Assembly (NCBI GenBank): GCA_020152595.1
Contig: JAIGNY010000196.1
Span: 1,680,001 to 1,744,000 of the forward strand
From: Chiridota heheva
Taxonomy: Eukaryota > Echinodermata > Holothuroidea > Apodida > Chiridotidae
DNA: 64,000 nucleotides
Reading direction: 5' to 3'
Both the position numbers and the translations under genes were made by a program. Positions 1-60,720 of the stretch are shown piece by piece (the stretch's first letter is position 1; each line of letters starts with the position of its first letter). The notes beneath the pieces are model-generated. The model made no database searches and had not been told where the DNA came from. It was given only the letters and a program-made list of their open reading frames with translations.

Positions 1-39
1 GGAAGACAAATCTGTGTTCCAATTCTTATAAAAACAATG

Positions 40-640
40 GAAGTTAACAAACTGAAGTTCACTTAACTGAAAAGTTCACTAAACTGAAAAGTTCACTTAA
101 CTGAAAAGTTCACTTAACTGAAAAGTTCACTTCACTAACTGAAAAGTTCACTAACTGAAGTGAACTTAACCGGAACCAGTTAAGTGAACTTAATCTGAAC
201 CGGTTAGTGAACTTAACCGGAACCGATTAGGTGAACTTAACCAGAATCGGTTAGGTGAACTTAACCGGAACCAGTTAGATGAACTTAATCGAAACCAGAA
301 CCAGTTAGGTGAACTTATTCGGAACCGCTTAGGTGAACTTAACCAAAACCGTTAGGTGAACTTAACCGGAACCAGTTAGGTGAACTTAGTCGGAACCGGT
401 TAGGTGAACTTAACCGGAACCGGTTAGGTGAACTTAACAGAACCGGTTAGGTGAACTTAACAGGAACCGTTTAAGTGAACTTAAAGCAAAGCAAACTAAA
501 GCAAAGTCCACTAAAGCAAAGTTCACTAAAGCGAAATTCACTAAAGCAAAGTTCACTAAAGCGAAGTTCACTAAACTGAAGTTCACTAAACTGAAGTTCA
601 CTTAACTGAAGTTCACTAAACCGAAGTTTACTACACGACA
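40..640. repeat. Three-part minisatellite with an inverted middle block
   Basis: About 60-150 repeats a 17-bp unit (GTTCACTTAACTGAAAA). About 155-480 repeats a 24-bp unit (GGTTAGGTGAACTTAACC plus GGAACC). About 480-630 repeats a 15-18-bp unit (AAAGTTCACTAAAGC). The shared core AAGTTCAC reads forward in the outer blocks and as GTGAACTT in the middle, so the blocks are mutually inverted. The middle unit also has the palindrome AACCGGTT. The array lies 0.7 kb beyond the SYNE1 stop. Confidence 0.9.
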
Positions 641-1232
641 TAAATATTTCAACACACAATGCAGTTAACACACAGGGCTTGAAGCCCACAAGGCTTAAAG
701 AAATAAAAGAAAATGTTATTGCACTCCAATGAATAACACAGTAACCCTGACTCAAAGAGCTGCATAATAACAAATTTCTAAAAAAATTAAGCTAGAAAAA
801 TCTTTGGAAAAAAAAAATCTTATTACATTAGAATGTAGGACTTATTTTGTACATCATGCCTCTCAGAAATTTGTGTTTACTGTCTTAACCACAGCACGAC
901 ATTTATACAAAATAAAAAAAAGAATGATGACATATGGCACAATGTAAAGGGAATTTGATTGAATCTAAAAAGAAAATTAAACAATTTTTTCATGCAAGGC
1001 AAATGCAATTAGGTGGCAATCAACTATTAACTTTTCATCAGGCTTTGACAAATCAACCGTGAAACTACTTCATGGCTGTCCGGGTCGACAACTACATTGT
1101 CGTGAGAATGTTTTGTGTATAGGTGTCATACCCCTTCTATTAGAAATCTGTTCTATGATATGTCCTGAAAGCCAGTCAAGTGATTTGTTGATCCCTCTTC
1201 ACAACCTCATCATTCTTTCTACAGCTTTTTCT
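641..1232 (-). other. SYNE1 3' flank, probable 3' UTR
   Basis: AT-rich sequence directly past the stop codon in the direction of transcription. I found no canonical AATAAA on the minus strand here; the variant TATAAA near 902-907 is a weak candidate. The 3' end of the mRNA cannot be placed. No other gene is visible. Confidence 0.4.
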
Positions 1233-1303
1233 CTTGACTTCTCTTTCACGGCTATGTTCTTGACTTCCCTATCACGGCTACGTTCTTGATCTCCCTTTCA
1301 CAG

Positions 1304-1310
<7 letters not shown>
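1233..1310. repeat. Three 26-bp tandem copies overlapping the SYNE1 stop codon
   Basis: Copies at 1233-1258, 1259-1284 and 1285-1310 differ at a few positions each. The last copy contains the final Thr codon and the TAG stop, so the start of the 3' UTR is made of copies of the coding end. Confidence 0.85.
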
Positions 1311-50555
<49,245 letters not shown>

Positions 50556-51879
50556 CTGGAAATAAAAGAAATATGAGAATACAAGTTGAAGACTTAAAAA
50601 CCCCAATAAATCTTTGTTGCTGACTCAATCTTTTGCTTTCCATTGCAACATGATATATCAGGCAGTTACAGCACAAGAGTGGGGAGGGGGAGGGGTAAGG
50701 TAAATTTCCCCCTATGAGAATTTCATGCCCTTTAGGTTTATGTTATTAACATATGTTTCCCACTAAGTTACAGTTACAGTTAAGTTACTGCCCCTCTCTC
50801 CCCCCCATTTTAAAAAACAAAACAATCTGGCACCACCACTGATATCAAGAACAAGAGTGACCATTGCCATCATCATACAAAAAATAATAAAACAAATAAT
50901 TATCATAAACAAGACAAAATCTACTAGACTTGGTTGTGCATGTTAATCAATTTGAGCTTGCTTGCAAGCTAATAGCTGTTAGCTTTAAAGGACTATGGAC
51001 ATCTAGCAGATTTATGATGTGCAGTGAAAGAGCATGGAAATCTGAGTGGAATAGTTTTTAGAATTTGTGGAAAGCTTATTTAGTTTTTAAGTTATATAAC
51101 CGAACAAAGTTTCAAGATTTGTTAATTTGTGCGGAATGTGTGATATATGAAGAGGAACACCTCTCCAAATCTGTATATAATTCTCTTTCAATTCTGTTCT
51201 TCAAATTCAGCTACTTGTAAATTTTAGAATGTCTATTATAGATACATGATGATTCAGGGTACGACCAAGTTCCAAAAAAAAAAAAAAAAAAAAAATTCCG
51301 CTAGTGCTGTTTCAAAGGTTTAAATCATATTTGAAACAAATCAAGCCCATGTTGCCTCTAGATGTCCTTAGACCTTCAACATGCTCTGCAGACCTTTTTA
51401 AATCTGAATTGGAAATTTCCGGAACACTAATCTAGATAATGTCACATGGCCGAGATTCACGTGCCCATAATGGAAAAATCGTACACTAGGGGAGTCTTAT
51501 TGACCAATCAAATAATGGGGGAATCTTGGTCGTTTGCACAATTCATGCACAGTATGGGACCAAGTGTATAAAATGATACGTGTGTTATACATGAGGGTAA
51601 TGTGCGCACGTATTGCTGCATGCAATTTCTTCTTCACACCTGGACCAGATTGGTTGGTTCACAAAGGAAAAATTCCCCTAACATCTGATTGATCGAAGCA
51701 CTGAAGAAATCACGTTCGGCTAAACTCGGTTCGAAAAAGTCAATAACAGCTCACAATTAAGAGTTTACTAGCTTCAGTGAGCTTAGACCTAGAGCCTCAT
51801 ATGAGCTTGTAACGGTTTTACTCTTTTATAGTTACAACTTAAACGCTTTCAATTGTGAACTTGCTGTAAAAAGATGAGC
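50556..51879. other. Intron upstream of exon 1, with a promoter-like patch
   Basis: Mostly AT-rich, with a 20-odd A homopolymer near 51276-51294. 51440-51700 is less AT-rich and has CACGTG (51458), CCAAT on the plus strand (51500) and on the minus strand (51655), and TATAAAA (51569). This may be a regulatory patch or chance. Confidence 0.35.
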
Positions 51880-52545
51880 TGAAATAAAAAAAATAAAAAA
51901 AAATGCACAAAATTTAACAAAAAACAATTTTTTTCTCCCAAAGACTTGCTTGCCATACTTCCAGATCTTGCTTTTTTCTGAAAACCTGTCAGGAACTTAC
52001 AAAGACATCAATGGACCCAATTCCGGTCAAATTTTGACAGCCCCTATCATCAATATCTTTTTATTGGCAAAAGTTGTGAAAAATATCATGAATTTGAGCC
52101 TTTTTGAGACCAGAATTTGGCAAAAATCGAAGTTTCTGATCGCGATACAACTCACCTATGCGAAATATACCGTAAGAAAGGCCAATTCACATGCTTTTGT
52201 TTGATATCAAAAAGAGTAACTACCCCCTCTTTATTCATGCCGATATTTAAGTATTAAAACAAATCCTCACAGTAGGACATATGCAATGTAGTCTAGTGGT
52301 AACGTGTGAGATTACTGTGTGGGCGCCCCGGGTTTGAATACCGCACCGGATGTGTGGCATTATTTTTCGCGAGTTATTACAGCCATGAGTGTTATTTTTT
52401 ATGTATTTTCATTGTTTTTGACGGTTTTGCTGTGAGAAAAAAATTCAGATTGGTATCACTGGAAAGAATGTTTCGCAAACAATCTAAATATGTAAAAAAA
52501 ATCCTCCATTTTCATTATTGACAAGAAAAAATACAAGCTCAAACC
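51880..52545. mobile_element. Diverged copy of the piggyBac-like family, with tRNA-like core
   Basis: Shares TACCCCCTCTTTATT, the tRNA-like core and CAGATTGGTATCACTGGAAA with the element at 8741-9799, in the same order. The TTAA ends are not recognisable here. The ends given are approximate. Confidence 0.55.
52283..52355 (+). tRNA. tRNA-like pseudogene segment inside the element
   Basis: A-box-like TAGTCTAGTGGT (52289-52300) and B-box-like GGTTTGAATAC (52331-52341) have near-tRNA spacing of 42 nt. The T-stem does not pair well and no clear anticodon arm forms, so a working tRNA is unlikely. It could act as a Pol III promoter. Confidence 0.4.
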
Positions 52546-52739
52546 AGAACTAAAAGAATTTGTGGTTTCAATACTTTTTCATAAGCTGATTGATTTGCAA
52601 AATTTGTATTGAATGTCATGTAATTGCATATCATAAAATATTTGTTCCATATTCATTCATAAGCAACACTAATGTTAAAATATTAAAAACATTAGCATTT
52701 GCACAATAATTAACAACATCATCAAAGCAAGTATGATGC

Positions 52740-52990
52740 CAAAACGATTGCTCATTTATCCTATTGCAAGAATTTGTCAGCAAGCATTCAAGACATCACT
52801 ACCGCAACATTAGAACATATGTACAGACCGTGACCCATCTGTGTACCACATATGGCATAAATCTTATATATCGTTTATGGTGTTTACATCATTTAGAAAA
52901 TTATCAAGCCCAATATTATGCAAAACGAACATGCGGTTGCTCATCACTTTTTCAAAATTTTAAATTTAAGCCCCGCCTACTTATACCTCC
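52740..52990. repeat. Diverged copy of the AAGCCCCGCC dispersed repeat
   Basis: CCATCTGTGTACCACATATGG and TTTAAGCCCCGCCTACT match the units at 54150-54990 and 63000-64000. Confidence 0.65.
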
Positions 52991-53017
52991 GCCAATGAAG
53001 TTGGACGGAGGTTATAT

Positions 53018-53650
53018 TTTGGCCTGTTTGTTTGTTTGTCTGTCATAAAGATATCTCAAGAACTGATGATTGGATTTGGATTAAATTTGGTGTGTATTCT
53101 TTTACTCATTAAGAAAGAACTTGTTAAAATTTGATACATATTGGAAGAGGGGAAGGGTGTAAATGGGGGGTGGGGACATGTTTTTGCCCTGTTTGTCTGT
53201 CATCAAGATATCTCAAGAACTAATGACTGGATTTGGACTGAATTTGGTGTGTGGTTTTGTTAAGGAAAAAGTGATTCAAATTTGAGTCATATTAGAACAG
53301 GGAAAGGGTGCAAATGGGAGATTGGGATATGTTTTGGCCCTGTTTGTTTGTCATCAAGATATCTCGAGAACTGGAATTGAATTAAATTTGGTGTTGTTTT
53401 TGTTACTGCTCACGTAAGAAGTGATTAAAATTTGAGATATTGGATCAGGGGAAGGGTGCAAATGGGAAGGGGGGGGGGGGTTGGTGAGGAATATGTTTTT
53501 TCCTGTTTGTTTGTCTGTCATCAAGATATCTCAAAAACTGATGATTGGAGTTGGATTATAAATTTGGTGTGTGGCTTTGTTATTGCTTAAGGAAGAAGTG
53601 ATTAAAGTGTGGGACTAATTAGAACTTTGGAAGGGCAGTAATTGAGGGGT
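53018..53650. repeat. About 160-bp tandem repeat, four copies
   Basis: AAGATATCTC (third copy AAGATATCTCG) recurs at 53048, 53205, 53356 and 53523, each after TGTTTGTTTGTCTGTCAT and before TTGGATTAAATTTGGTGTG and a G-rich stretch. It directly follows CCTCCGCCAATGAAGTTGGA. Such sequence is a common dispersed repeat in marine invertebrates. Confidence 0.85.
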
Positions 53651-54149
53651 GGGGATGTATTAGGATAAGATCTGTCGAGACTAAGTTGTCAAGACTAAGT
53701 TAAAACTTTTCAATGTGCTGAACAATGACTTTGTACTCTGAATGAAGATCCAAACAATCAATTTTCTGGACCCAAAGAGACTTACATCAAGTGTTCTCTG
53801 GAATCAAAGAAAATGAAACAATTGGTTTCTTCCATGAATGTTAATGGAAAATGATGGAATGTGAATCCTGGCTAAATAGAGCTCAAACAATGATGCTTCA
53901 CTTAAATAAAACTGAAAATAATGGTATAACCTTGGAAGAAATCGAGTCAGAAGATAATCTTCAAGTGTTCCAATTGCAAATGATCATTACAAATCAAAAC
54001 TTGGGGATGAATCTTGGTGGGACTAGGATTTCCGAGGTAGATTATATTCGGTATGGAGATCAAATGAACTTTAAAATATTCTAGGCATGTTGAAATTGCA
54101 ACAGGGAGGAGGAAGGGGGAGTATGCGCTCTAGAGAGTGCTAATATTAT

Positions 54150-54990
54150 AGTTAATATGCATGAAATCACCACCACAAACATTAGGCCATATCTGCAAGA
54201 CCATGGGCTATCTGTGTACCATATAATACATTTCTCCAGTTTACTGTTCTACATGTGTTTACAAGCTCTTTTTAGCAAAATCATATTAAGCCCCGCCCAC
54301 TATGTATATATTAATGAAATTCAATGTTTTTATATCATGAACATGTACACACCAGCTAACATTATAATTTTTCCAAACATGAAACAAAACAGACATTTGG
54401 TTGTTAAAAATTATATGACAATTACTCCAGTTTACCATTCTTAAAATACTGTGTTTACAAGCTCTTTTCAGCAAAATCATATTAAGCCCTGCCCACTATG
54501 CATATTAATGAAATTCAAAATGTTTACATCATGAACATATACACACCAGCTAACATCATAATTACACCAAACATAAAACAAAACATGTGGTTGTAATAAA
54601 ATGAACATTTCAAGATTTTCACTTTAAGCCTTGCATACTAATTAATATGCATTACATCATCATCAAAAACAATAGGGCACATCTACAGATCATGAGCTAT
54701 CTGTGTACCACATATGACATTACTACAGTTTATCATTCTTGAGATACCAAGTTTACAAGCTCTTTTCAGCAAAATCATAATAAGTCCTGTCCACTATGCA
54801 TATTAATAAAATTCAACATTTTTGTACCATGAACATGTACACACTAGCTAACAACATAATTACACTAAATATTAAACAAACAGACATGTGGTTATTAAAA
54901 TATGTTCTTGAGATATTGTGTTTACGAGCTAGCGTCACACACAAACATACATACACCCACACATACATACATACACACATGCCATTATGA
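54150..54990. repeat. Cluster of about 300-bp repeats with AAGCCCCGCCCACTATGCAT
   Basis: AAGCTCTTTTCAGCAAAATC followed by ATTAAGCCCCGCCC appears near 54265, 54457 and 54755. Each is followed by ATTAATGAAATTCAA, ATGAACATGTACACAC, AGCTAACA and ATCTGTGTACCACATA. One unit is shortened by about 100 bp. Confidence 0.85.
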
Positions 54991-57953
54991 CCGCATAGGA
55001 TCCTGATGCTCACTGATCACATCGGATCCAAAAAGAAGGAAAAACAAACCTTCAGGCCCAAATCATAAAACTCTAGAAATGTTATATCAATTTCATTCTT
55101 GACAAAAACACTTTTATTTACAGGATAGTTTACAACGTATTAATTGCTAGAAGAAAATGGTTTGTGCCGCACATTTTGTTGAAAATGATGTAATGTCATG
55201 ATTATGCATGAACCTGATGGAAGAGCGTGAAGGCCATATCTACTGCATGAAGGACATAACACTGAATGTATTACTTTTTCATTAAAAATTTCACTGCAAC
55301 TGAATTATTCCAACTGATCATGAATCACCTTCCTCACACACATATTAATTACAAAGTAGTTCCATTGACAAAGATAATATTAGCATAATAGCTCAAGCAA
55401 GGACTTAATTATGTCAACCGGAGCTAATATTTCCCAAATAAATAACTTGTTATTTGAAGTAATTAATTTCCTTTAATAATCAGATGTTAACGTGATTGAT
55501 CATTCCTTAGAAAGTAATAACTTCTTTGCTCTGTCTGTGAAGTATTTATCATTTGCTCCATATTAACATTACATAGAAAAGAGATATAGGCTATCCATAC
55601 AAAATGTATCACTTTCACAAAAATTATCCTGATAGGTTGTCAATATGGACAGAATCAAAAATGGTTAATATCAAACAGAAACTGTGCTATAAACTGATAT
55701 AACAAAGAAAATATTGGTCCCCAGAGAAAAATAAACAATGTCGCACAGGAGCTTTCTCAGCCAAAATTTGTATCATAAATTTGTAATGATCCAATCCCTT
55801 GCAGCGACAGCAAAGACACAAATTTAAACAGTAACAGCCTCAGCTAAATTCAGGGCCAAATTGAACTGAAAATGAAACGGCAAGGGCAAGTCATGACCAA
55901 AATTAACCCCATGAATCAAATCACTTGTATTAAGCACAAGCAGGGATACTGATAATAGTATCCATAGCACACCCAAGGGAAGAAGAAAAAGTGGGAACTG
56001 GGGAATTTAGACATAATCAGGTCTTGTTTAAAGAAGCACCTAGGAGATCATGTTCCAGGTTTCAGCTCAGGTGACAGTTGACATTCAGCAAAAAACTCAT
56101 TAGCACTGTGTATGCAAGGATAACATATCCCTGGTGCGTGTAACACAGAAATCTAAAGACATGGAATATATTATTTATCGAGTGACAGAAAAGTGTCATT
56201 CTGGATTACCCTCTTCCTATGCAATCAACTATAATCACTTTCACAAAATTATGAAATGGCTTGTTGATGAGTTTTCAAAGTTTATGGATAGCATTTATGC
56301 TAAACTGATTGGAAAACCATTGAAAACTAATGGTAAAGACCCTGTCAAACTTGGAAATAAATTAATGATTTCAGAGCTTTTTATCATTTTCAGGTCATAG
56401 CATGGGAATCTGTGATGCATGAACTGTCTATTTTCTGATGTTAATCCGTTGCATTTTATCCCTTAAAACATTCTTTGCATGAAAATTGCCGGTTCTGATG
56501 AATGTTTTTTGGTTTTCTCAACTTCTAAATGTAATAATTACCATAATTTCACAAAACTAAAATTCTGGAGAATGTTTTTAAAAAGTTTGGTTTGGTTTGT
56601 TGATGTTTAACGGCACTGCGACAGTCAGAGTCAAATGTGCCAAGAAGGTGTTAATAGATTATGGTGTAAGAGTAAGGATAGTAAGGAGATGGAAGGTTTG
56701 TAAGGGAGATAAAGGTGAAAAGCTGAATGTGGGAGAAAAATTTAGGTCAAAAGAAAGTGGTGTTTAAGGTTAGGTGAAGAAGGGGAGGAGGGAGGAGATT
56801 ATATGTGGTAGATGAGGCTGTTGTTGCAATTTTAACAATCATAGTTCAAAGAACATCAAAGCTAGGTGCCAATAGCACTACATTTTGGTCTAATTCAACT
56901 ATACTCCAGTTACTATTTACATTTTTACCATTATTGAACACTAGAAGTAAATTAAAAAAAGGGACTAGAAATTCTAGGAAATGCAAACAGAAACTTACAA
57001 ACCTCCCCACCCTTCCGGATTGCCCAAATAAATACATTTAACAGAAATATAGCCCCTTAATTGTTTCATGAATTTTTTTAATTTTTTTTTTACACACAGT
57101 AGAGATAACAATAGAACAGCAAAGTTATCTATAAATCTCTGATCTGAATATAAATCTATACATAGGGTCCTACTGGGTATGTTCTGGTCTATAAAATGTC
57201 CCCAACAGTTTTAAAACTTTAATCACATTTTGACAGACTGTTGTTACCTCTCAATGTGAAACTTAATTATGTACATGTAGCATCAATTTCTATACTGCAA
57301 AAAAAACAAAAAACAAAAATCTTTTTGAACCAAACTGATGCTAATTTATTCAAAAGTTGACCCATATTAGCAAAATAATCCCAATAATCACCCTACAATA
57401 AAACCTTATCTGCATAAAATTACATATCTAGGAAAAAATGATTCACAATACTTTATCTATTCATTTAAAGTCCCAAATTGAAACATCTATGCATACTGCT
57501 TTAATATATTATCTGTATATCAATAAAGTATTATCTGTATATCAATCAGTTATGCTTATTATTTGTCGGCAATAAAGGGTAAGAATCAAGTAAGAGGGGT
57601 CAGATGCTTAAGGGCAGGAGGGATTATAAATCTGAGAGGATGTGATTGCTAAGCATGCTGGTTGTCATAACAAAAACAGTTTACAAAACAGCAAGTGCTC
57701 ACACAACCATATAACAACTATAAGTTGAGTGTGTTTTTATTTTAATGTGCCAATGTGCTTGTATTTCTCTAGCTCATGACAGTGAACAAACACAACGTTG
57801 CATGCAGCCTCAGAAAACACATTATTCCATGCACATAGCATGGGAGCCGAAAGGATTTTGTAATTGGTGGGGCAAGAAGACATCAGCTGAAGTGATTAAA
57901 GATATTCAAATAAGAGTATACCAAATTATGATTGTGACTATAGTAACTCTATT
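54991..57953. other. Upstream intron sequence, nothing recognised
   Basis: AT-rich. TTTGTTGATGTTTAACGGCA at 56598 is a probable dispersed repeat. An 88-residue plus-strand frame at 56134-56400 and a 78-residue frame at 56805-57041 have no recognisable motif and lack support as genes. Confidence 0.4.
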
Positions 57954-58810
57954 GGAAGACACAGTGATGTAACTAGAATTTATTGTTGGTGGGGGAAGGG
58001 AGAACCTAAATTTTCTGACAAATTTATTTGATCAAATAATAAGGAATTGTATTCAGAACAAAACAAATTAAAAGAAAATTGAAAAAAATTGGTACAATTG
58101 AAGGAAAATGTTACAAAATTGATGGAAATTGTGTACCGAAAATTGTAGGAGCTTTCCCAAACATTGCAAGAATTTTCACCAAAATGAAGGAAATGTCCCC
58201 AAAAATCAAGGATATTTAACAAAAGTTGATAAAAAATTCCCGAAAATGAAAGAACTTTCTCGAAAATTGCAGAAAATTCCCCGAAAATTGCAGAAAATTT
58301 CCTGAAAATGAAGAAAATTGACAAATTCAGAATTTCCCAAAGAATGAAAATTTCCCAATGTTTCATGGAAAGATAAAGTTATCAGTTTAAATTTCCACTT
58401 TTATAACCGGGAAAATTTGGAGATCTTTGCCTGTCTGCTTGTCAGGCACCAACAGACACATTTGTGCACTGAAAAGAATTTCCAGGGAAGGATCCAGGAA
58501 CCTCCCCCACCCCCTTCTCCCTCTAGCCATCTGACCCTAAAGAAAAAGAAATCGGGACCCATTTCAGTCCTTTTCTGGTATGTCTGCAGGGGGGTTCAGC
58601 AAATTTTAGACAAGGATGTTCTGCTGATAGCAAAGATCAGCAGTTAAATCGCATAATCATGTAAGCATTTAAAATAATTAATTGCTCATTCTGATCTTAC
58701 GCTTCATACTTTGCAGAGAATATAATATTTTCCGACAAAGGATTACATTTTCCGACAAAACTGCAATTGAATCTTTTCCCTCTCTCATTCAATCCGCCAC
58801 TGGGAAGACA
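57954..58810. mobile_element. hAT-like MITE of the CAGTGG family with perfect 8-bp TSD
   Basis: GGAAGACA at 57954-57961 and 58803-58810 flanks element 57962-58802 (841 bp). Left end is CAGTGATGTAACTAG and the inverted right end is CAGTGGCGGATTG. The interior is a run of GAAAATTGCAGAAAATTCCC-like short repeats. No transposase frame. Confidence 0.85.
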
Positions 58811-59909
58811 TGAGGCTCAAACCAATTTTACATAGACCCTAAAACTGCTTGATGTTGTTTTCACTGAATCTGCCAAATGTTGACATTCTTCAATGACACC
58901 TTGAGTCATTTGCCAAACTAAATTTGTTTGCAATTTTCTAATTTGTCTTTATGAACATTCAAAATCATACAATGATTTAATCTAGCCTCTAATCTTATCC
59001 TAATTAATAATATAATAAGAAAAAAACTATGATCAACCAAATTAATGGTGGGGCATATGACCTACGTACCCCACCCGTTCCGGCCCTTGCATAATAGTGA
59101 AGAAAACAATAACTATGGCTAAAATCAAACTTGATAGCTCTCAGGAATAGCTGAATACACCTATATGGAGGTTGAGTGTTCTTAATAAGAATCTACTAAA
59201 TGGTTACCCTATGTTAGAATAATTTACCCATATTACCCTAAATATCAAAACAATATATCCAACATTGTCCATACAGGGACTGTGGAGACTGTGGGGGAAG
59301 GGGAGTCACCCCCACTTTTTTCTAAATCCCCCATTATGTTCCAAACGCCCCAACTCTTGTGCTAGGCAAAAGGTTTAATGAAAATGTTAGATGTTACACC
59401 TACACCAAATCAGAAGGCATTAATTAAATAGCTTACAAGTTGACCATTCTTCCCCCAATGAAATTTAAGGCTTTATTTGTATAATTTATGCAAATTCTTA
59501 TTGAAGTTTGCGACACCCTATAGATTTTCATGTGAATTAAGTTATTGCTTTTCAATCCTACACCAAGATTGCTTAAGCTCTTTCTGTTTAATATAAAATT
59601 TGTACCATATATATATATACCTTAAATTAAGTCCTAATAAGGAACATTTCCCGTGCAAAGTGTCTTTACAGAATGAATAACACAGTATTTGATGAATGAT
59701 TTTTAGACATTGTCTTTGTATTACCTTGAATCTCCAGTTGGTTATTCCATTGGCGGTTCCTTTCCTTATATTAGTAACTTAATATGACCCCTAGTGTCCT
59801 CCACCATCTGACCCCCTTTAGGCTAATCAGAAATCAATCAGGCAAGATACTCTCCCTCCATTCCAAATTGTAGAAGTTTTCCAATAGCTAGCATACTCTA
59901 AACCAATTC
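58811..59909. other. Upstream intron sequence, nothing recognised
   Basis: AT-rich with C-rich patches, no element ends or exon seen. Confidence 0.45.
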
Positions 59910-60424
59910 TTAAAGATGACATAAAGTCTGATACAATCATTATTTCATATGATAGAGAATACAAATCTTAAACAATAATCAAAAACAGCAAATTAAAATC
60001 TTATTCCTATATAAAGTTATTCATGTTTGAAGTCGACACATGGGGGCTGCCATTTTGTTCAATTCTGTATTGAAATATTGTGCATGATGACATAATTTCC
60101 CCAATAGGGACACAAGGAATTTAATGTATTTCTTACAATTATCAAAATTGTGTTAGCTTGCTTGGGGGGATGATGCCATAATTTCCCCAATAGGGACACA
60201 AGGAATTTAATGTATTTCTTATAATTTTCAAAATTGTGTTAGCTTGCTTGGGGGATGATGATATGATTTCCCCAATAGGGACACAAGGAATTTAATGTAT
60301 TGCTTATAATTATCAAAATTAAGTTAGCTTCCTTGGGGACCCATAAAACTTGGTCAGAAACATTTGTTATTTTTGATTCTATCATATGAAATAAGGATTA
60401 TGTCAGACTTTATGTCTCCTTTAA
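59910..60424. mobile_element. TTAA-flanked MITE A with 43-bp inverted repeats and an 80-bp internal tandem
   Basis: TTAA at 59910-59913 and 60421-60424. Ends AGATGACATAAAGTCTGA... and AGGAGACATAAAGTCTGA... are inverted, continuing through TTATTTCATATGATAGA. The interior has three copies of an 80-odd-bp unit containing TTTCCCCAATAGGGACACAA. Shares its right TTAA with element B. Confidence 0.85.
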
Positions 60425-60720
60425 AGGATTAGTTCAGTGGTCAAGCATGTCCATCTTATATGAAAGAGGACTAGGTAAAGAAAGCATTGCAAAATCTTAT
60501 TCCATTAAGGAGATATTCAAGTTCAATGTTTGGTATCATTTCTGTAGAAACGACTGAAAGCAGACTAGTTATTTTAATAACTAGTCCGATTTTTATCGTT
60601 TCTACACAAATGATACCAAACTTTTAACCTAATTATCTCCTTAATGGAATAAGATTTTTCTATTCTATTAAAGTCTTTCATATAACATAAACATGCTTGA
60701 CCACTGGACTAATCCTTTAA
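60421..60720. mobile_element. TTAA-flanked palindromic MITE B
   Basis: Element 60425-60716 lies between TTAA sites. The arms AGGATTAGTTCAGTGGTCAA and (inverted) AGGATTAGTCCAGTGGTCAA continue for over 100 bp, with TAACTAG-type palindrome at the centre near 60575. Related arms occur at 29718 and 30839-31376. Confidence 0.87.

Noticed and set aside
471-773. Minus-strand 100-residue frame with repeated SEL.FSE
   Set aside because: Runs through the minisatellite; not a gene.
52283-52355. Functional tRNA gene
   Set aside because: Box-like motifs are present but the stems do not pair and it lies inside a repeat family.
53851-54084. Plus-strand frame with ESWLNRAQTMMLHLNKTE, faintly spectrin-like
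   Set aside because: Opposite strand to the gene, no splice sites or wider match; likely chance within repeats.
56134-56400. 88-residue plus-strand frame as a small gene
   Set aside because: No domain, start context or splicing evidence; AT-rich sequence gives such frames by chance.
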